Shown piece by piece: positions 1 through 9,077 of a stretch of DNA of 55,057 nucleotides. Within the stretch, counting starts at the first letter, position 1. Each line of letters starts with the position of its first letter. The notes beneath the pieces were generated by a model. It saw nothing but the letters and a program-made list of their open reading frames with translations, did not search any database and was not told the origin of the DNA. This DNA comes from an uncultured Alphaproteobacteria bacterium (GTDB lineage Bacteria > Pseudomonadota > Alphaproteobacteria > Micropepsales > Micropepsaceae), in assembly GCA_937865685.1 (NCBI GenBank), contig CALMGU010000030.1, positions 1 through 55,057 on the forward strand. The letters run 5' to 3'. The position numbers and the translations under genes are program-made.

Positions 1-76
1 TGCCGGTTACGACATCGCCATCCAATGCGCCCACGACAAAAAACTCGATCTGCCCAGTGTGGCAAACCAGGGTTAA
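1..76 (+). CDS. C-terminal end of an unidentified gene (cut by window edge)
   Basis: An open frame enters from the left edge (first full codon at base 2) and stops at TAA 74-76. The last residues read ...LDLPSVANQG. Only about 24 codons are visible, too few to name a family. It is followed after 49 bases by a good terminator hairpin, which supports a real gene end on the plus strand converging on the oxidoreductase gene. Confidence 0.5.
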   Translation, partial: AGYDIAIQCAHDKKLDLPSVANQG

Positions 77-125
77 AGGAATGATGCCTCCCACAAGGGA
101 AGCACAAGACGATCGATTCAAACCG

Positions 126-150
126 GAAGGCCGCCAGTGGCGGCCTTCTT
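126..150. terminator. Intrinsic terminator between converging genes
   Basis: Perfect 10-bp stem (126-135 GAAGGCCGCC, 139-148 GGCGGCCTTC) with a 3-base loop AGT, followed by TTCT on the plus strand. It sits between the end of the left-edge gene and the stop codon of the minus-strand oxidoreductase at 151, so it may serve both strands. The T tract is short. Confidence 0.75.
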
Positions 151-2418
151 CTATGATCCGACCACCCGGACTGGAATGGATTTGGCGGCCGGCGTGCCGC
201 TGATCTTGTCGTGATACTCCAACGGCAACAGGGGATTGAGTTCGGGAAAATAGCCCGCAACCGATCCGCGCGGCATGGGATAATCCAATACCGTCAATCC
301 TTCCACGCGACGCTGCACGCCATCGGAGCTGATCGTTTCCAAGGCGATGTTGGCGCGTGGCTCCAAGCCCCTTTCGATCCGGTCATCCACATTCATGAAG
401 AGGACCATGCGGCTATCGCGAACACCGCGATACCGGTCGTTGAAACTGTAGATCGTGGTGTTGAACTGATCATGCGAGCGTACCGTCGCCAAGCGCAGCA
501 TGCCGGGATCGGAAACCGGGGCGTCCACGTCGAGTCCGGGGAACGGCAGGAAATTTGCCTTGCCGTTGGGAGTCAGCCAGACCAGGCGGCGCGGTGCCAC
601 GTCGAGGTGAAACCCGTTCGGGCTTTTGATCTTTTCCGAAAATCCGCTGTACAGCGCCGGATAGACTTCGGCGATCTTGTCCCGGATCGCGCCATAATCG
701 TCGATATAGCTTTCCCAAGGCACTTTGCTGCCGGGAAGCGTGGCGCGCGCCATCCGGCAGACAATCTCCACCTCCGAAAGAAGATCCGGGCTTGCAGGCG
801 GCAACACGCCACGCGACGCGGTGACGTTGGACATGGAATCCTCGATGGTGACGAACTGCTCGCCCGCCGCTGTGTGTATCGCTTCGGAGCGGGCGATCAC
901 CGGCAGGATCAGCGCATCACGCCCATGGACGAGATGCCCGCGATTCAATTTTGTGGTGATGGCCACCGTCAACGCCAGATTCCGCATTGCCGCGTATGAC
1001 CTGTCGGTGTCGGGAACCGCGCGTACGAAGTTGCCGCCCAGTCCGATGAACACTTTCGCCGTGCCGTCCTGCATGGCGGCCACGGATTCGACCGTGTGGT
1101 GGCCATGCGCGCGCGGCGGCTCGAAACCGAAGACATCGCGCACACGATCGAGATAAGCCTGGGATGGCTTTTCGTCGATACCGACCGTGCGGTCGCCCTG
1201 GACATTCGAATGCCCCCGGATCGGCGATATGCCGGCACCCGGCTTGCCGAAATTGCCTTTGAGAAGCAGAAGATTCGCGACCTGCTGGGTGAGCTTGGAG
1301 CTCTGCTGATGCTGGGTCAGGCCCATCCCATAGCAGATCACCGTCGCGCGGGAACGGATATAGATTTCGGCACAACGGCGGATCTGTTCCTCGCTCACGC
1401 CGGAAACCCGGACAATCTCCGGCCAAGCCTGAGACAGTGCATCGTCGCGGACCGCTTCCATCCCGGCCGTATGCTGCCGGATGAAGTCCTGGTCGATGAT
1501 CTTCTCGCCTTGCGCTTCGCGCTCGAAGATCACCTTCATTATGCCCTTCAGCAGGGCAAGATCGCCACCGATGCGGATATGGACGAATTCGCTGGCAACG
1601 GGCGTGGACCCGAACGTCGCCATCTGGACGATGTCCTGGGGCTCGGTGAAGCGGATGAACGCCCGTTCCGGCATCGGATTGACCACGACAATCGGAATGC
1701 CGCGCTTTCGCGCTTCGACCAGGGCGGTCATCATGCGCGGCGCATTGGTGCCGCTGTTATGTCCCATCACGAAGATGGCTTCGGCATGCGCGAAATCTTC
1801 CAGGATCACGGTTCCCTTGCCCACGCCGATGGCTGGCGGCAAGCCGCGACTGGTGGGCTCGTGGCACATGTTGGCGCAATCGGGAAAATTGTTGGTCCCG
1901 AATTCCCGCACGAAAATCGAATAGAGAAAGGCGGTTTCGTTCGGCGTGCGCCCCGATGTGTAGAATTCGGCCTGATGCGGACTTTCCAAGGCGCGCAAAT
2001 GGCTGCCGATCAAGGCGAATGCACTGTCCCAGTCGCATGGCACATAGCGGTCGGTATCCGCATCGTACCGCATCGGCTCGGTCAGCCGGCCCTGCATTTC
2101 AAGCCAATAGTCCGACTGCTCCATCAGTTCGGACACGGTGTGCTTTTCGAAGAACTCCCGCGTGACCCGGAACTTGGTCGCTTCGAAGGCAAGCGCCTTG
2201 GCCCCGTTTTCGCAGAAGTCGAGCGTCTTCTTGCACTCCGCATCGGGAAAGGCGCAGCTGGGACATTTGAACCCGCCGGGCTGATTCATCGCCAGCAGCG
2301 CACGGGATCCTTTGGCGACCACGCTTTGCTCCAGCAAAATCTTCGCGGTCGCGGCAGCGGCACCCCAGCCGCCGGCGGGTTGTTCATAGGCCTTAAACCG
2401 GGGTTTGCCGTCCGCCAT
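151..2418 (-). CDS. FdhF/YdeP-family molybdopterin oxidoreductase
   Basis: A 755-residue molybdopterin oxidoreductase of the FdhF/YdeP type, probably cytoplasmic. The N-terminus carries the family's Cys-rich stretch FKCPSCAFPDAEC (about residues 50-62) and a further Cys at about 69. The segment NMCHEPTSRG (about 184-193) places a Cys where formate dehydrogenases have the Sec/Cys molybdenum ligand. The C-terminal part matches the molydopterin dinucleotide-binding domain (VRSHDQFNTTIYSFNDRYRG). I chose ATG 2418 rather than TTG 2424 because GGAGG lies 8 bases upstream. MoeA and FdhD lie just upstream on the same strand, which fits joint maturation: MoeA inserts Mo and FdhD sulfurates the cofactor. 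YdeP has been linked to acid resistance in E. coli, but the substrate of this family is not settled and no electron-transfer subunit lies next to it. Confidence 0.88.
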   Translation of the reverse strand: MADGKPRFKAYEQPAGGWGAAAATAKILLEQSVVAKGSRALLAMNQPGGFKCPSCAFPDAECKKTLDFCENGAKALAFEATKFRVTREFFEKHTVSELMEQSDYWLEMQGRLTEPMRYDADTDRYVPCDWDSAFALIGSHLRALESPHQAEFYTSGRTPNETAFLYSIFVREFGTNNFPDCANMCHEPTSRGLPPAIGVGKGTVILEDFAHAEAIFVMGHNSGTNAPRMMTALVEARKRGIPIVVVNPMPERAFIRFTEPQDIVQMATFGSTPVASEFVHIRIGGDLALLKGIMKVIFEREAQGEKIIDQDFIRQHTAGMEAVRDDALSQAWPEIVRVSGVSEEQIRRCAEIYIRSRATVICYGMGLTQHQQSSKLTQQVANLLLLKGNFGKPGAGISPIRGHSNVQGDRTVGIDEKPSQAYLDRVRDVFGFEPPRAHGHHTVESVAAMQDGTAKVFIGLGGNFVRAVPDTDRSYAAMRNLALTVAITTKLNRGHLVHGRDALILPVIARSEAIHTAAGEQFVTIEDSMSNVTASRGVLPPASPDLLSEVEIVCRMARATLPGSKVPWESYIDDYGAIRDKIAEVYPALYSGFSEKIKSPNGFHLDVAPRRLVWLTPNGKANFLPFPGLDVDAPVSDPGMLRLATVRSHDQFNTTIYSFNDRYRGVRDSRMVLFMNVDDRIERGLEPRANIALETISSDGVQRRVEGLTVLDYPMPRGSVAGYFPELNPLLPLEYHDKISGTPAAKSIPVRVVGS

Positions 2419-2441
2419 CTCCAAGCCTCCGCGACGCCGTC

Positions 2442-2457
2442 ATATGTCTAGTCATAT
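2442..2457. promoter_or_regulatory. Palindrome in front of the YdeP/FdhF-like gene
   Basis: A 16-base near-perfect palindrome, ATATGTCTAGTCATAT, lies 24 bases before the oxidoreductase start codon, in the 80-base gap after moeA. Its core TGTCTAG.CAT recurs in the palindrome at 30212-30221. CTAG is rare in bacterial DNA, so this looks like an operator. The size and form would fit a GntR-type dimer, but no GntR gene is in the window. Confidence 0.4.
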
Positions 2458-2504
2458 CCTACCGGATTGCGCCATCGCCATCCATGGATAACTTGCTCAT
2501 CCCG

Positions 2505-3749
2505 TCAAAACTCCAGAACCGGAACCGGTGTGCCGGCCGAAAGCGCCGGTCCGCCTGCCGGCCGCCGGACCAGCATATCGGCCGCCGCCAAGGGACGCTG
2601 CCCGGATGACGATTGGGGCGCGATGACGTCCGCGCAATCGCCACACCGGCGCGCATACAGCAAGGTCTCCATCGCGTTTGCGGCCGGCACGGGAGTGGCA
2701 AGCGGCAGGTTGCGCCACGCCAACGCGGCGTCAAATCCCCTTCCCTCCAACGCACACAGCAGCGGCGCCAGAAACAGGCGGGCGACGGCCATGGCGGCGG
2801 ACGGATTTCCCGGCAGCCCAAGCACATGGGTCGTCCCAAGCCGCCCATACCAGGCCGGCCTTCCAGGTCTGATCGCCACGCCGGAAAAGATGAGATCGAG
2901 GCCGAGCGCTTCCAAAGCGGGCCTGGCCAGATCCCGGTCCCCATGCGAGGCCCCGCCCGCAAGAACAAGCACGTCGCTGTCGGAACGTGCCAACCCGGCA
3001 ACGTTTCCGATCGCCTCGAGATCGTCGGCGACACGGGTCGCGCCCACCGCAACCGCACCCCATGTCTGTCCCAGCAACGCCACCGGGCCGGTGAGGCTAT
3101 CGGGAATGCGAGTTTTGCCGGACGCCGCTTCACCGGCCGGCACAAGTTCGTCGCCGCTGGTTATGACACGCAGCCTTGGCCGCCGATGGACGCGCACGTC
3201 CGGCTGATCGGATCCGGCCGCCACCAACAATCTTCCGGGATCCAGGCGAGAACCCGTACCGAGGAGAATCTGCCCGGCGCTGAAGTCCGATCCCCCCGCG
3301 CGCACATGGGTCACTTCCGGCACCGGGTCGACGACGCGCAACATACCGTCCCCCTCGTCCGTCAACTCGAACGGGATCACGCGATCGGCCTCTTGCGGCA
3401 TGAGTGCGCCCGTCATGATCCGCACCGCTGTCTTAGAACCGGTCGAGCGATGCGGGGGCTGGCCGGCATAGGTCGCGCCCACCACTTCGAAAGTTCGCCT
3501 GCCTTCGCGAACCGCGGCATCGCTGACGGCAAAGCCATCCATCGCCGCGACACGGCCGCGCGGTGAATCGATGCGCGCGATCACGGGCTCGGCCAGCACC
3601 CGAAAACCGGCATCCCGGATCGGGATGGTTTCACCGGCAAGCGGCTCGGTCTGAGCGCGCAGAATGGCGTGCGCCTCCTGGAGCGTGATGCCCGAAACGC
3701 ATGCCGTGCCCGCCACCGGCGCTTTGCCTCCGCGGCCGCGGCTTTCCAA
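2505..3749 (-). CDS. moeA: Molybdopterin molybdenumtransferase MoeA
   Basis: Inserts molybdate into adenylylated molybdopterin to form Mo-cofactor. About 414 residues, usual for the family. Visible motifs are MDGFAV near the N-terminus, MTGALMPQEADRVIPFE, GDELVP, the GGASHGDRD form of the GGxSxGDxD motif, and GLPGNPSA near the C-terminus. The usual G-x-I-x-DSN stretch reads RIPDSLTG, so the conserved Asn is absent. The start is unclear. The first standard start is TTG 3749, with no good ribosome site. A strong GGAGGAA at 3773-3779 instead sits 7 bases before an in-frame ATA at 3767. It lies between fdhD and the YdeP/FdhF-like gene on the same strand. Confidence 0.88.
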   Translation of the reverse strand: MESRGRGGKAPVAGTACVSGITLQEAHAILRAQTEPLAGETIPIRDAGFRVLAEPVIARIDSPRGRVAAMDGFAVSDAAVREGRRTFEVVGATYAGQPPHRSTGSKTAVRIMTGALMPQEADRVIPFELTDEGDGMLRVVDPVPEVTHVRAGGSDFSAGQILLGTGSRLDPGRLLVAAGSDQPDVRVHRRPRLRVITSGDELVPAGEAASGKTRIPDSLTGPVALLGQTWGAVAVGATRVADDLEAIGNVAGLARSDSDVLVLAGGASHGDRDLARPALEALGLDLIFSGVAIRPGRPAWYGRLGTTHVLGLPGNPSAAMAVARLFLAPLLCALEGRGFDAALAWRNLPLATPVPAANAMETLLYARRCGDCADVIAPQSSSGQRPLAAADMLVRRPAGGPALSAGTPVPVLEF

Positions 3750-3795
3750 AGCGGTGCGGTCTTCTATCTGAATTCCTCCGAAATGATGCGGAACA

Positions 3796-4623
3796 TCACG
3801 CGATGTTTCCCGGCGCGTCGCAGACGATCAATGCCGAATCCGCACGCGCCAAGGTCACCAGGGTCAGGCCGGCGCCGGCCGCGCGCTCAATGGCCAGGCT
3901 GGTGGGCGCGGAAATGGTGACAAGCATGGGACAACCGGCACGAACCGTCTTTTCGACCAGCTCGTAACTGCAGCGCGCCGTGAGCAATATGAAGCCCGAT
4001 GACGGCGCGATATCGTCCATGGCGAGCGCGCCAATCAGCTTGTCGAGCGCATTATGCCTGCCCACATCTTCCCGGACGCGGACGATGCGGCCATCCGGCG
4101 CGCACAACGCCGCGGCATGGACGGCGCTCGTCGCCTGTCCGAGCGGCTGATAGTTCTTCAATTCCGACAGGGCGCGCGAAATGGCAGCACGGCTGGTGGC
4201 GATCCGCGACGTGATCGGCGGCAACGGGCGCAGCACTTGCTCGATATTTTCCACGCCGCATAGTCCGCAGCTGCTTTCCGACACCCGCTTGCGAGCCCGC
4301 GCGAACGCTCCGTCCATTTTTTCCGGCGACAAACCGATGCGCAGGATCCAACCACCCGCTCTGTCGCCGCTCTCGACCCAGTGAATATCGATATCCGTTA
4401 CGTCTCCTGGCCGATCCGCCAGCCCTTCAGCCAAGGCGAAGCCCATAGCATAGTCGCGAAGATCCGACGGCGTCGCCATCATCACCGCGTAGCCGATGCC
4501 GCATACTTCGATGGCGATCGGCGCTTCGATCGGAATGCTGCGCAGCAATTCGCGATCTTCCCGGCCGGCAAATTCAAGTTTGCGGACGGAAAAATCGCGG
4601 GATTGAAACGGCGTCGCAGTCAT
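3796..4623 (-). CDS. fdhD: Formate dehydrogenase accessory sulfurtransferase FdhD
   Basis: Passes sulfur from cysteine desulfurase IscS to the Mo-bis-MGD cofactor before insertion into formate-dehydrogenase-type enzymes. The sulfur-carrying Cys pair appears as SSCGLCGVENIEQV, the CxxC motif of the family. VGRHNALDKLIG, GFILLTARCSYELVEK and APTSLAIERA are also typical. ATG 4623 gives 275 residues, close to the E. coli protein (277). A GTG at 4677 would add 18 residues. It heads a minus-strand run with moeA and the YdeP/FdhF-like oxidoreductase, its likely client. Confidence 0.93.
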   Translation of the reverse strand: MTATPFQSRDFSVRKLEFAGREDRELLRSIPIEAPIAIEVCGIGYAVMMATPSDLRDYAMGFALAEGLADRPGDVTDIDIHWVESGDRAGGWILRIGLSPEKMDGAFARARKRVSESSCGLCGVENIEQVLRPLPPITSRIATSRAAISRALSELKNYQPLGQATSAVHAAALCAPDGRIVRVREDVGRHNALDKLIGALAMDDIAPSSGFILLTARCSYELVEKTVRAGCPMLVTISAPTSLAIERAAGAGLTLVTLARADSALIVCDAPGNIA

Positions 4624-4677
4624 CGCACGATGATCCGATTCCAGAATTTCAACAGGCAATGGGCTATATCCTTGCAC

Positions 4678-5103
4678 ACCGCAAATGCCGCCGCATGCGT
4701 TTTATCGCCCGCTATCGCCGGCATGGCCACAACGCAAAGCAGGTTCGCAATATAAGCGATATCAATTACTTATGGCACGACAATCTTCCATCCAGGGATG
4801 CGGGAAGCGCGCTTCGCGATGTCAAAAACATCTAGCGCGCGCGATGTCCCAGCATGGTTCGCCTCGGACGCCATGCTCCCGCGTCATAGCGGCAGTACCC
4901 TTATGAGGTGATCCATTGCCGGGACCGCCGCTGATTTAATCATTGCGGCATCGGAACGGGCCGTGAAGGATGGTTGAGACAGAAGTCATGCGACCTGCAA
5001 TGTCCAACCACTTCGCTTTCATCATCCTCCAAAAGCTCTCCCTGGCCGGCACGGAATTTCCGGCAAGCCTGCCGCGAAACCGCCTGCGGATGGACCGGTT
5101 CTG
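4678..5103. other. Gene-free gap between fdhD and the HDAC-like gene
   Basis: This 426-base divergent gap should hold promoters for both flanking genes. I find no convincing small gene or RNA. The only structure I would note is an inverted repeat ATAAG (4752-4756) / CTTAT (4769-4773) with a 12-base spacer in an A/T-rich patch, about 130 bases ahead of fdhD. It does not match the ModE consensus well. Confidence 0.4.
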
Positions 5104-6216
5104 ATGCGCAGAACGGGGCTGATCTGGCACGAACGGTATATGTGGCAAGACCAGGGCCGTCTTGCGGGGCTGATGCCCACCGGTTATCCGGTGCAGCCAG
5201 GCATGCCGTTCGAGAATTGGGAGGCCAAACGCCGGCTGAAAAACCTGCTCGATGCCACCGATTTCACAAAAAAGCTGACCCTGCTGGAGCCGCGTGAAGC
5301 CAGCGAACACGAACTGCTGCGCGTGCATAAAGCCGACTATTTGGCCCGGTTGGCATTTCTCAACGGGCAGGCAGCCGGCGAAGCGGGCCTTGATGCGCCC
5401 ACGACCAGGGGCAGTTACGACATCGCAAGACTGGCTGCGGGCGGATGCCTGGCCGCCGCCGATGCCATCATGGCGGGCAAGGTCGACAATGCTTATGCCT
5501 TGGTGCGCCCCGTCGGCCATCACGCCGAAGCCGGCCAAGGCAAAGGCTTCTGCCTTTTGGCCAACCCGTCTCTCGCGGCGGCGCATTTGCGCGCCGTTCA
5601 CGGCCTCGACCGCGTGGCTGTGGTCGATTTCGACGTGCATCACGGCAATGGAGCGCAGTTCATTTTCTGGCGCGATCCCCATGTGCTGACGATTTCCGTT
5701 CACCAGGAACGCTGGTTCCCACCCGACAGCGGCGACCGCGAAGAACGCGGCGAAGGCCCCGGCTTCGGCGCGAATTTGAATATCCCATTGCCGGCGGGGT
5801 GCGGTTGGGGCGCCTACGAAGCCACGTTCGACCGGGTCATCCTGCCGGCTTTGGAGCGTTTCCGTCCTCAATTCCTCATCATTCCCTGCGGCTTCGACGC
5901 GGCCGCCCAGGATCCCTTGGGCCGCATGATCGTGCATGGCGGCGGGTTCCGCATCATGGTCGAACGCCTGCTCGAACTGGCCGACCGGTGGGCACAAGGC
6001 CGCGTCCTTCTCACACAGGAAGGCGGCTATAATGAGTGGACCGTGCCGTTCCTGGGTCTGGCCGTATTCGAAGCGCTGACCGGACAAGTCAGTGGCGTGA
6101 CCGATCCTCTGGGCGAGATTTATGCCAATATGCGCGGCCACGCCCTTCTGCCGCATCAGGAAGCGGCCGTAGAAGCGTCCGCTGCGCTGGTTGCCGACAT
6201 TCCGGTGCTATACTGA
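5104..6216 (+). CDS. Class II histone-deacetylase-like / acetylpolyamine amidohydrolase family protein
   Basis: A 370-residue zinc hydrolase of the HDAC superfamily, which removes acetyl groups from N-acetylated amines. Catalytic features: the His pair in RPVGHHAE (139-140), zinc ligands in [10 protein letters not shown] (Asp177, His179) and [13 protein letters not shown] (Asp265), and the transition-state Tyr in EGGYN (309). GFCLLAN near 148-154 is the usual GFC motif. Bacterial members deacetylate acetylpolyamines or other small acetylated amines. Histones are not the target here. It lies 35 bases ahead of hmgA on the same strand, but a role in homogentisate breakdown is not obvious. A link to the polyamine-type genes at 10-19 kb is possible. 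Confidence 0.88.
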   Translation: MRRTGLIWHERYMWQDQGRLAGLMPTGYPVQPGMPFENWEAKRRLKNLLDATDFTKKLTLLEPREASEHELLRVHKADYLARLAFLNGQAAGEAGLDAPTTRGSYDIARLAAGGCLAAADAIMAGKVDNAYALVRPVGHHAEAGQGKGFCLLANPSLAAAHLRAVHGLDRVAVVDFDVHHGNGAQFIFWRDPHVLTISVHQERWFPPDSGDREERGEGPGFGANLNIPLPAGCGWGAYEATFDRVILPALERFRPQFLIIPCGFDAAAQDPLGRMIVHGGGFRIMVERLLELADRWAQGRVLLTQEGGYNEWTVPFLGLAVFEALTGQVSGVTDPLGEIYANMRGHALLPHQEAAVEASAALVADIPVLY

Positions 6217-6251
6217 TCCGTCGGCTGCGGGCTGACACCGGGAGTCGCGCG

Positions 6252-7580
6252 ATGAACATAGTCCAGGGCGGGCCTGCACAAAGCTTCGGCGATCTCAAAT
6301 ATCAATCCGGCTTCGGCAACGAATTCGCCACCGAGGCTCTGCCCGGCGCCCTTCCCATCGGCCGCAACTCTCCCCAGCATTGCCCCTATGGGCTTTATGC
6401 GGAATTGCTGTCCGGAACCAGCTTCACCGCGCCACGGCACGCCAACCGGCGCACCTGGCTCTACCGCATCCGCCCGTCTGCCGCGCAAGGACCAATGCGG
6501 CGCATCGGCAATGGCTCGCTGACCAGCCGCTTCGACGCGGACGCGCCGCCAGAGCGGTTGCGCTGGGACCCGATGCCACTGCCCGTCGCCCCGGCCGATT
6601 TTGTCACCGGCCTGATCACCATGGGCGGCAATGGCTCGCCCGAAGCGCAGAGTGGCTGCGGCATTCACATCTACGCCGCCAATCAGTCGATGACCGGGCG
6701 CTTCTTCTGCAATGCCGACGGCGAATTGCTGCTGGCTCCTCAGTTGGGGCGGCTCCGGCTTCTGACCGAGATGGGGCGCCTGGACGTGATGCCCCTGGAA
6801 ATCGCCGTCATTCCGCGTGGCGTCCGCTTTCGCGTCGAACTGCCCGATGGGCCGTCGCGCGGTTATGTCTGCGAAAACTTCGGATCACCGCTCAAGCTGC
6901 CGGACCTGGGCCCGATCGGATCGAACGGGCTTGCCAATCCCCGCGATTTCGAGACCCCAGTGGCATGGTACGAAGACCGGACCGGCGAATTCGAGATGGT
7001 GACGAAATTCCAGGGCCAGCTCTGGTCCGCGTCCATCGACCGCTCGCCCCTGGATGTGGTTGCCTGGCACGGCAATCATGCGCCCTACAAATACGATCTG
7101 CGGCGCTTCAACGTGATCGGATCCACCTCGTTCGACCATCCGGATCCGTCGATCTATGTTGTGCTGCATTCGCCCGGTACCGCGCCCGGAGTCAGCGATA
7201 TCGATTTCGTCGTCTTCGCGCCGCGCTGGCTGGTGTCGGAAAATACCTTCCGGCCGCCCTGGTTCCATCGCAACATCGCCAGCGAATTCATGGGACTGAT
7301 CCACGGCCTTTATGATGCCAAGGCGGAAGGCTTCGTGCCGGGCGGCGCCTCCCTGCACAATTGCATGACCCCCCACGGGCCCGACGCCGCGACCTTCGAG
7401 AAGGCGCTTCAAGCCGATACGACACAGCCGCAACGCATCGCGGATACGATGGCGTTCATGTTTGAGACCCGCTTGGTCATTCGCCCAACCCGCCAAGCGC
7501 TGGAAGCACCGCAATTGCAGAAGGATTATGCGGATTGCTGGAAAGACCTTAAGCCGCGCTTCGATCCGCAACGGCCCTAA
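6252..7580 (+). CDS. hmgA: Homogentisate 1,2-dioxygenase
   Basis: Opens the ring of homogentisate to maleylacetoacetate with a non-heme iron, in the central route of tyrosine and phenylalanine breakdown. It has 442 residues, the usual size. The N-terminus [19 protein letters not shown] is a hallmark of the family, and so are [10 protein letters not shown], the iron-site region [17 protein letters not shown] and the C-terminal [18 protein letters not shown] 6252 was chosen because the frame upstream overlaps the preceding gene and the family N-terminus begins here. The next pathway enzyme for which I see a gene is the fumarylacetoacetate hydrolase, convergent at 8016-8996. No maleylacetoacetate isomerase gene is in the window. 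Confidence 0.96.
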   Translation: MNIVQGGPAQSFGDLKYQSGFGNEFATEALPGALPIGRNSPQHCPYGLYAELLSGTSFTAPRHANRRTWLYRIRPSAAQGPMRRIGNGSLTSRFDADAPPERLRWDPMPLPVAPADFVTGLITMGGNGSPEAQSGCGIHIYAANQSMTGRFFCNADGELLLAPQLGRLRLLTEMGRLDVMPLEIAVIPRGVRFRVELPDGPSRGYVCENFGSPLKLPDLGPIGSNGLANPRDFETPVAWYEDRTGEFEMVTKFQGQLWSASIDRSPLDVVAWHGNHAPYKYDLRRFNVIGSTSFDHPDPSIYVVLHSPGTAPGVSDIDFVVFAPRWLVSENTFRPPWFHRNIASEFMGLIHGLYDAKAEGFVPGGASLHNCMTPHGPDAATFEKALQADTTQPQRIADTMAFMFETRLVIRPTRQALEAPQLQKDYADCWKDLKPRFDPQRP

Positions 7581-7588
7581 TCGCGGAA

Positions 7589-7993
7589 CTACCAGCCGTC
7601 CGCGGCGAAGAAATCGATCTGTGCCCGCCATTCGCCAGCGACATGGCGCCACAGCACGCAATACCGTCCCACCGCATTCTGCCCCTGATGCGTGGTCAAA
7701 TGCGCCCGCCCCATCTCGAAGGCCATGTCACCCGACGCTTCGATCCGCACGGTCTGAAGCCGGATGGCCGTAAAATCGCGAATCTGGGCTTCGAACATGG
7801 CGGTCAACGCGCGCTTGCCCGTCACCGGCTTCTGGCCGCCGGGTGCCGAGGCGGCCGGATCAAGCACATCCGGAACATAATAGCCTTCGACCAGGCCAGC
7901 GGCATCTTTGGCCGCGAAGCGCGCCTCGAACGCCCGGCTATGCGCAGCGATCGCCTGCACGACATCCGCCGGAACCTGTGCCGCGTCACCCAT
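7589..7993 (-). CDS. NTF2-like (SnoaL/DUF4440-type) small protein
   Basis: A 134-residue protein with the make-up of the cone-shaped NTF2-like fold: an N-terminal helix (AIAAHSRAFEARFAAKDAAGL), then strands ending in GRYCVLWRHVAGEWRAQIDFF. Members bind small molecules or act as polyketide/steroid-type cyclases or isomerases; the substrate is unknown here. ATG 7993 is preferred over the longer frame (ATG 8065) because AGGTGAAGG lies directly upstream and the longer form would overlap the fumarylacetoacetate hydrolase. It follows that gene by 22 bases and is probably co-transcribed. Confidence 0.7.
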   Translation of the reverse strand: MGDAAQVPADVVQAIAAHSRAFEARFAAKDAAGLVEGYYVPDVLDPAASAPGGQKPVTGKRALTAMFEAQIRDFTAIRLQTVRIEASGDMAFEMGRAHLTTHQGQNAVGRYCVLWRHVAGEWRAQIDFFAADGW

Positions 7994-8015
7994 CGCCTTC
8001 ACCTGTGGCAGCAGC

Positions 8016-8996
8016 TCATCCGCGCTCGACGCGCTGGTCGATGGCACCGAAGATCGATGCGCCATCCCCGTTCTTCATATCGATGCGGACCGTATCGCCG
8101 AAACGCAGAAACGGCGTGCGCGGGGCGCCGAATTCGATTTCCTCGTCCACCCGCGTCTCCGCGATGCAGGCATGACCGGTCTTTTCGTTCCGGTTGGAGA
8201 CCGCACCGGCACCGATGATGGTCCCGGCGCTTAAGGTGCGAGTCCGCGCGGCATGGGCGATCAGGTCGGGATAGGTGAAGAACATGTCGTGGCCGGTGTT
8301 GGCGGAGCCCCGCAATTGCCCGTTCACGCTGGACAGGATCGGAAGCGATAATTTTGCCCCGTCCCAGGCCACGCCCAGTTCGTCCGGCGTCACCGCGACC
8401 GGCGAGAAGGCGCTGGTGGGTTTTGCTTGCAGGAACCCGAAACCTTTGGGCAATTCGGTCTTGGTCAGGGCCCGCAACGTATAGTCGTTCAGCAGCATCA
8501 GCAATTTGATGTGACGGCCCGCATCCTTGGGCTGCGTGCCCATCGCGACCTCATCGACCACGACGGCGACTTCCGGTTCATAATCCAGTCCGAGCGCCTC
8601 ATCGGGAATGCGCATCGGGTCGGCGGGTCCGTCGAACCGATCCGACAGGCCCTGATACATCAAAGGCTCCGTTTCGTAATTGTCGGGCATCGGCACGCCG
8701 CGCGCCTTGCGGGCCTTCTTCATGTGATGCAGATAGACCGAACCATCCAGGAACTGAAAGGCGCGAGGGAATGGGCTGGCAAGCGCACGAACGTCCAGTG
8801 CAAAAGCGCCGGGACAAGTACCGGACTCCAGGCGCCTGAATACGTCTTCCAGCTTGGGTGAAATCTCGCTCCAGGACTCAATCGCCTGCTGCATGGTCAC
8901 GGCGATATCAGGCACTTTCACGCCGCGGGTCAGATCGCGACTGACGGCGATCAAGGTACCATCCCGGCCGCCGGCCTTCAGACTTGCGAGTTTCAT
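8016..8996 (-). CDS. Fumarylacetoacetate hydrolase family protein
   Basis: A 326-residue FAH-fold hydrolase. The N-terminus MKLASLKAGGRDGTLIAVSR is typical of the bacterial FaaH-type fumarylacetoacetase, which cleaves fumarylacetoacetate to fumarate and acetoacetate. The metal-binding region DYEPEVAVVVDEVA (Glu140, Glu142) and NDYTLRAL (Asp171) are present, as are GFGFLQAKPTSAFSP and a late GTIIGAGAVSN. ATG 8996 is the family start; the frame runs 21 codons further upstream without a good ribosome site. Placement next to hmgA supports a homogentisate-pathway role, on the opposite strand. Confidence 0.9.
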   Translation of the reverse strand: MKLASLKAGGRDGTLIAVSRDLTRGVKVPDIAVTMQQAIESWSEISPKLEDVFRRLESGTCPGAFALDVRALASPFPRAFQFLDGSVYLHHMKKARKARGVPMPDNYETEPLMYQGLSDRFDGPADPMRIPDEALGLDYEPEVAVVVDEVAMGTQPKDAGRHIKLLMLLNDYTLRALTKTELPKGFGFLQAKPTSAFSPVAVTPDELGVAWDGAKLSLPILSSVNGQLRGSANTGHDMFFTYPDLIAHAARTRTLSAGTIIGAGAVSNRNEKTGHACIAETRVDEEIEFGAPRTPFLRFGDTVRIDMKNGDGASIFGAIDQRVERG

Positions 8997-9077
8997 GCTG
9001 TTCCATCCGCCGAAGCGCCCCCTATAGCGGGAGGCTCGACAAGCGGCCCAGCCCCTCAACAGGGTACATGGGGAGCG

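Noticed and set aside
2493..2508. TTGCTCATCCCGTCAA as an FNR-type box near the moeA end
   Set aside because: The spacer is 8 bases and it overlaps the moeA stop; spacing does not fit FNR/FixK proteins.
4936..6156. A 406-codon minus-strand frame across the HDAC-like gene
   Set aside because: Antisense to a gene with all HDAC catalytic motifs. No family features of its own.
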